From assembly GCF_002008315.2 (NCBI RefSeq), contig NZ_MVDG02000001.1, positions 4,340,001 through 4,404,000 on the forward strand: DNA of 64,000 bases, written 5' to 3'. Under the pieces are notes generated by a model. It saw nothing but the letters and a program-made list of their open reading frames with translations. It made no database searches and was not told the DNA's origin. How positions within the stretch are numbered: the stretch's first letter is position 1; every line of letters starts with the position of its first letter. This document shows positions 61,165 through 64,000 of the stretch, in pieces. The stretch is from Arthrobacter sp. KBS0703 (GTDB lineage: Bacteria > Actinomycetota > Actinomycetes > Actinomycetales > Micrococcaceae). The translations under genes and the position numbers were made by a program.

Positions 61165-61423
61165 CCCTTCCTGGCGTTCTCGGCATTGAGTAGTCGGTTT
61201 GCGGGAGGTACTGATCAGGAGACTCTACCGAAGAAAAAATTCCATGCGACCCCCTGATTGCCGCGGTTGCGGCCGCGACACCGGCCCGGCCGGCGCCCGG
61301 CTGGCGAGCAGTTGCCGCCGAAAGCATGTAATCTAGGGTTACGACAAATTGACCAAACATTCCGGGGCCTCACCGATAGCCAAGGTGACCACCTCCGGTC
61401 CAAGTACAAAAGGGGGTCACGCC

Positions 61424-61657
61424 ATGGGGCGCGGCCGTCAAAAGGCAAAAGCTACCAAGCAGGCTCGGGACATCAAGTACTACTCCCCGAACACTGACTA
61501 TTCGGCCCTTCAGCGTGAGCTGACGGGTCCGGGAAGTCGTGCAACGAGCCATTTCGCTAATGAACCGGTCGAACCGGACTATTCAGCCTACGTGGATAAG
61601 TACGCGGACGATTTGGACGAAGACGACGACGAAGTAGACACCCGTCGGATCGGTTAG
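61424..61657 (+). CDS. DUF3073 actinobacterial protein
   Basis: The 77-residue basic-then-acidic protein starts MGRGRQKAKATKQARDIKYYSPNTDYSALQREL (first part shown: MGRGRQKAKATKQ). DUF3073 is conserved across actinobacteria, always near purM, and of unknown function. The N-terminal third is Lys/Arg-rich and the last third is Asp-rich (DDLDEDDDEVD). ATG at 61424 is preferred after AGGGGG. A terminator lies about 150 bases downstream. Confidence 0.92.
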   Translation: MGRGRQKAKATKQARDIKYYSPNTDYSALQRELTGPGSRATSHFANEPVEPDYSAYVDKYADDLDEDDDEVDTRRIG

Positions 61658-61805
61658 TCGTTCCAGCCTGAACGTGCCGTAAGGCACTCGGCTGAATGCC
61701 GCCGTCGTACCTGTGTGCGTCGTTCTTTTCAGGCACCCGTTTTTTCTTGCTCCCTGAATTCCGGAGGCTAGCCTCCCGAGTCCGGGGTCCCGCACAACTA
61801 TTACG

Positions 61806-61848
61806 CCCGCCGGGCATGCCAGCCATTGGCATGCCCGGCGGGTTTTTT
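61806..61848 (+). terminator. strong intrinsic terminator
   Basis: CCCGCCGGGCATGCCA (61806-61821) and its exact complement (61827-61842) form a 16-bp stem with a five-base loop, followed by TTTTTT. It ends the DUF3073 transcript; a weaker GTGCC-GTAA-GGCAC stem lies at 61674-61687. No gene is seen in 61658-61947. Confidence 0.93.
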
Positions 61849-61956
61849 AGTGCCCTGGTGTCTTCGAGCAGCCCGGAGCGGCTCGTGGCCTTCACCGGAC
61901 GGCCTGTGCACGTCTAGCCTGTTAGGGATGTCTGTCCAACGGAAGGAATGAGCGGC

Positions 61957-62784
61957 ATGGTCCAGCGCAACGGGTACAACCACGGGGAGGTGTGCTGGAC
62001 AGACGTTCAGACCCCCGATGTGGCGGCCGCGAAGTCCTTCTATGCCGCGGTGTTCGGCTGGCGCTACGAGGACCTCCCGACGCCGGACGGGCGCAGCTAC
62101 GCGAAGGCCTTCCTGGACGATGACCTCGTGGCGGTCATCGCGCCGCAGCCCCCGGACCAGGAAGCGGCCTCCGCACCCGCCCAGTGGAACGTCTACCTCG
62201 CCGCCGACGACGCCCGCGCCATCGCCGAAGAGGCGCCGCACGCCGGCGGCACGCTGCAGTTCGGGCCGGAGGAAGTCGCGGACACCGGAACCATGGTGTT
62301 CGTGGAGCCACCCGGCGGCGGCGCCACCGGCGTCTGGCAGGCCGGAACCCATCCGGGCAGCGGGCGGTACGGCGAGCCCGGCGCGTTCTCCTGGGCCGAG
62401 CTCGTGACGCCCGAGCCGGCGGCCGCCGTCGGATTTTTCCAGCGGCTGTTCGGCCACGGCGTGACCGAATATCCGCAGGACGACGGCGGCACGTACACCA
62501 CGCTGATGGTGGACGGCGCCGAAGTGGCCGGGGTCGTCCCGGCTCCGTCGCGGGATGAGGAGCCGTCGCCGGATGACGAGGCAGGACCGGATGAGGACTC
62601 AGGCCCGGAGGAGGAGCTGGGGTGGCAGGTCTATTTCGGCGTGTCCAGCGTGTCCGAGGCCGTGCTCGCCGCCGTCGCAGCCGGCGCCGAAGTGCTGATC
62701 GAGCCCGAGTTCGTCGACGACGGCGGAACCATCGCCACGCTGAAGGACCCGCAGGGCGGCGTCTTCAGCGTCCTGGAGGTCTAG
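61957..62784 (+). CDS. double VOC (glyoxalase-fold) protein
   Basis: The 275-residue protein has two VOC domains: the first (about residues 5-120) begins HGEVCWTDVQTPDVAAAKSFYAAVFGW, the second (about 145-275) begins FSWAELVTPEPAAAVGFFQRLFG. An acidic Pro-rich insert (PSPDDEAGPDEDSG) lies within the second. The pair resembles Streptomyces 27-kDa hydroxylase-like or CFP30B proteins, whose reaction is not defined. The ATG at 61957 is nine bases from GGAAGGA; the ATG at 61948 touches it. Confidence 0.85.
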   Translation: MVQRNGYNHGEVCWTDVQTPDVAAAKSFYAAVFGWRYEDLPTPDGRSYAKAFLDDDLVAVIAPQPPDQEAASAPAQWNVYLAADDARAIAEEAPHAGGTLQFGPEEVADTGTMVFVEPPGGGATGVWQAGTHPGSGRYGEPGAFSWAELVTPEPAAAVGFFQRLFGHGVTEYPQDDGGTYTTLMVDGAEVAGVVPAPSRDEEPSPDDEAGPDEDSGPEEELGWQVYFGVSSVSEAVLAAVAAGAEVLIEPEFVDDGGTIATLKDPQGGVFSVLEV

Positions 62785-62807
62785 TTCCGGAGCGCTCGAC
62801 GACGAAC

Positions 62808-63971
62808 TTAGGCGTAGGTGTTGACCATCTGGACGGCGCCGCCGTCCACGCCCTTGGCGCCCTGGACGTAGTCCGGCCCGGTCTTGAGGACGGAGTCGGA
62901 GTCGGCGCTGACGGCGCCCATGATCCAGGACGGCAGGCCACGATCGTTCAGGCGTGCCACGGCGGCGTCCGCCGCGTCCGCGGAGACGATGGCCACCATG
63001 CCCACGCCGAGGTTGAGCGTGCGCTCGAGGTCTGCCAGCGGGACGCGGCCGAGCTCCGAGACCAGCTTGAAGATGGCCGGCAGCTCCCAGGTGGAGCGGT
63101 CAACCGTCGCCACGAGGCCCTGCGGCAGGACGCGGGCCAGGTTGGCGGCCAGCCCGCCGCCGGTGACGTGGCTGAAGCCGTGGACGGCCCGGTCACCCGA
63201 TACGGGGAACGCGCGGGCGAGGTCGAGGCAGTCAGCGGCGTAGACGCGGGTGGGTTCCAGCAGTTCCTCGCCCAGCGTGCGGCCGAGTTCGGAGACCTGG
63301 CGGTCGAGGGCCCAGCCGGCGTGGTTGATGACGCGGCGGACCAGCGAGTAGCCGTTGGAGTGCAGGCCGGAGGAAGCCATGCCGATCACCACATCGCCGG
63401 CACGGACACGGTCCGGTCCCAGCAGTGCGTCGGCTTCAACAACGCCGGTGGCAGCGCCGGCGACGTCGTATTCGTGCTCGCCCAGCAGGCCGGGGTGTTC
63501 CGCGGTTTCCCCGCCCACGAGCGCGGTGCCGGCCACGGAGCACGCGGCCGCGATGCCGCGGACGATGTCCGCGATGCGCTCGGGAACCACCTTGCCGCAG
63601 GCGATGTAGTCGGTCATGAACAGCGGCTCGGCGCCCACCACCACGATGTCGTCCACCACCATGCCCACGAGGTCGAAGCCGATGGTGTCGTGGATGTCCA
63701 TGGCCTGGGCGATGGCAACCTTGGTGCCCACGCCGTCCGTGGAGGTGGCCAGCAGGGGCCGCTTGTAGGTCAGGAGCTTCGAGACGTCGTACAGGCCGGC
63801 GAACCCGCCGACACCCCCGATCACCGATGCGTTGTGGGTCGCCTTGACGGCGCCCTTCATGAGCTCGACGGCGCGGTCGCCCGCTTCGACGTCGACACCC
63901 GCGGACGCGTAGGTGATGCCGGCGTTGTTCTGGGCGGCATTCATGTCAGCAGTGGGGGATGCGGAAGTCAT
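62808..63971 (-). CDS. purM: phosphoribosylformylglycinamidine cyclo-ligase (AIR synthetase)
   Basis: PurM makes aminoimidazole ribotide from FGAM with ATP in purine synthesis. The motifs GVDVEAGDRAVELMK, LLATSTDGVGTKVAIA, DYIACGKVVPERIADIVRGIA, ALVGGETAEHPGLL, GMASSGLHSNGYSLVRR and FSHVTGGGLAANLARVLP are all present. The length of 387 residues is a little above usual because of an N-terminal extension (about residues 1-16). The gene points left and the window ends 29 bases upstream; purF is expected beyond the edge. Confidence 0.96.
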   Translation of the reverse strand: MTSASPTADMNAAQNNAGITYASAGVDVEAGDRAVELMKGAVKATHNASVIGGVGGFAGLYDVSKLLTYKRPLLATSTDGVGTKVAIAQAMDIHDTIGFDLVGMVVDDIVVVGAEPLFMTDYIACGKVVPERIADIVRGIAAACSVAGTALVGGETAEHPGLLGEHEYDVAGAATGVVEADALLGPDRVRAGDVVIGMASSGLHSNGYSLVRRVINHAGWALDRQVSELGRTLGEELLEPTRVYAADCLDLARAFPVSGDRAVHGFSHVTGGGLAANLARVLPQGLVATVDRSTWELPAIFKLVSELGRVPLADLERTLNLGVGMVAIVSADAADAAVARLNDRGLPSWIMGAVSADSDSVLKTGPDYVQGAKGVDGGAVQMVNTYA

Positions 63972-64000
63972 ACGGACTCTTTCTTATCAGCGCCGACGGT

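Noticed and set aside
1..64000. CRISPR arrays, rRNA and tRNA genes, prophage genes
   Set aside because: No spaced direct-repeat array, no cloverleaf or rRNA-like stretch, and no phage structural or integrase genes were seen.

Overview
The window is high-GC, densely coded DNA from a Gram-positive actinobacterium. The gene mix (DUF3073 next to purM, clpB behind an HspR-type HAIR operator, SoxR, a SulP-carbonic anhydrase fusion, NirBD, GH32 sugar operon) fits an Arthrobacter/Pseudarthrobacter-like member of the Micrococcaceae. The genus is an inference from gene content and codon bias; no rRNA or marker gene for certain placement is present.

The most striking signal is technical. Seven full or partial sites carry the 19-bp Nextera/Tn5 mosaic end CTGTCTCTTATACACATCT, mostly head to head with its reverse complement (38-bp mate-pair-style junction), at 1674, 6909, 11486, 24234, 25921, 44143 and 54151. 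Further partial copies lie at 6955, 44424 and 54279. Several sit inside genes that resume on the other side, so they are uncleaned library adapter left in the assembly, not biology. In addition, at least nine genes' worth of frame breaks are explained by one missing base in a homopolymer (CCC to CC, GGG to GG and similar). Interrupted genes here should be read as assembly damage first.

Layout: 1-1673 SulP permease fused to beta-carbonic anhydrase; 1893-5857 small membrane protein and a SWIM/SNF2 helicase; 6036-8874 an acidic DMP19-like protein and a secreted Ig-like protein; 9012-15026 a LacI-controlled sugar operon (regulator, binding protein, two permeases, GH32 fructan/sucrose hydrolase); 15331-17219 an ECF sigma/anti-sigma pair facing a secreted lipoprotein gene, both with matching GAAC-N16/17-CGTC promoters; 17230-23360 DUF1206 protein, trmB, FAD monooxygenase and two MFS transporters; 23385-25840 an M20 amidohydrolase facing a double-module Lrp/AsnC regulator; 25959-27943 soxR facing an MFS efflux gene with a SoxR box in its promoter; 27993-29749 small enzymes; 29849-33080 the nitrite reductase operon; 33295-34779 an amino acid permease; 35221-37405 a DEAD-box RNA helicase behind a structured leader; 37514-45163 mixed metabolic and stress genes (MBL hydrolase, AKR, SMR pair, ferritin, HutD, trpF, SRPBCC/ArsR cluster, DUF4031-HD).

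45249-56224 is a surface polysaccharide region: a seven-gene leftward operon (two GT2 glycosyltransferases, an HPr-kinase-like P-loop protein, a GT2-flippase fusion, a large polymerase-like membrane protein with a His-rich N-terminus, two small membrane proteins) flanked by a secreted ConA-like protein, a GH16 lipoprotein and a metallophosphoesterase lipoprotein. 56459-63971 holds a trypsin-like protease, a YCII protein, clpB, a septum-formation-like protein, DUF3073, a double VOC protein and purM.

The most promising non-technical leads are the three-way-junction leader of the helicase gene, the GT2-flippase operon, the paired ECF promoters, and a set of long perfect or near-perfect intergenic inverted repeats between convergent genes.
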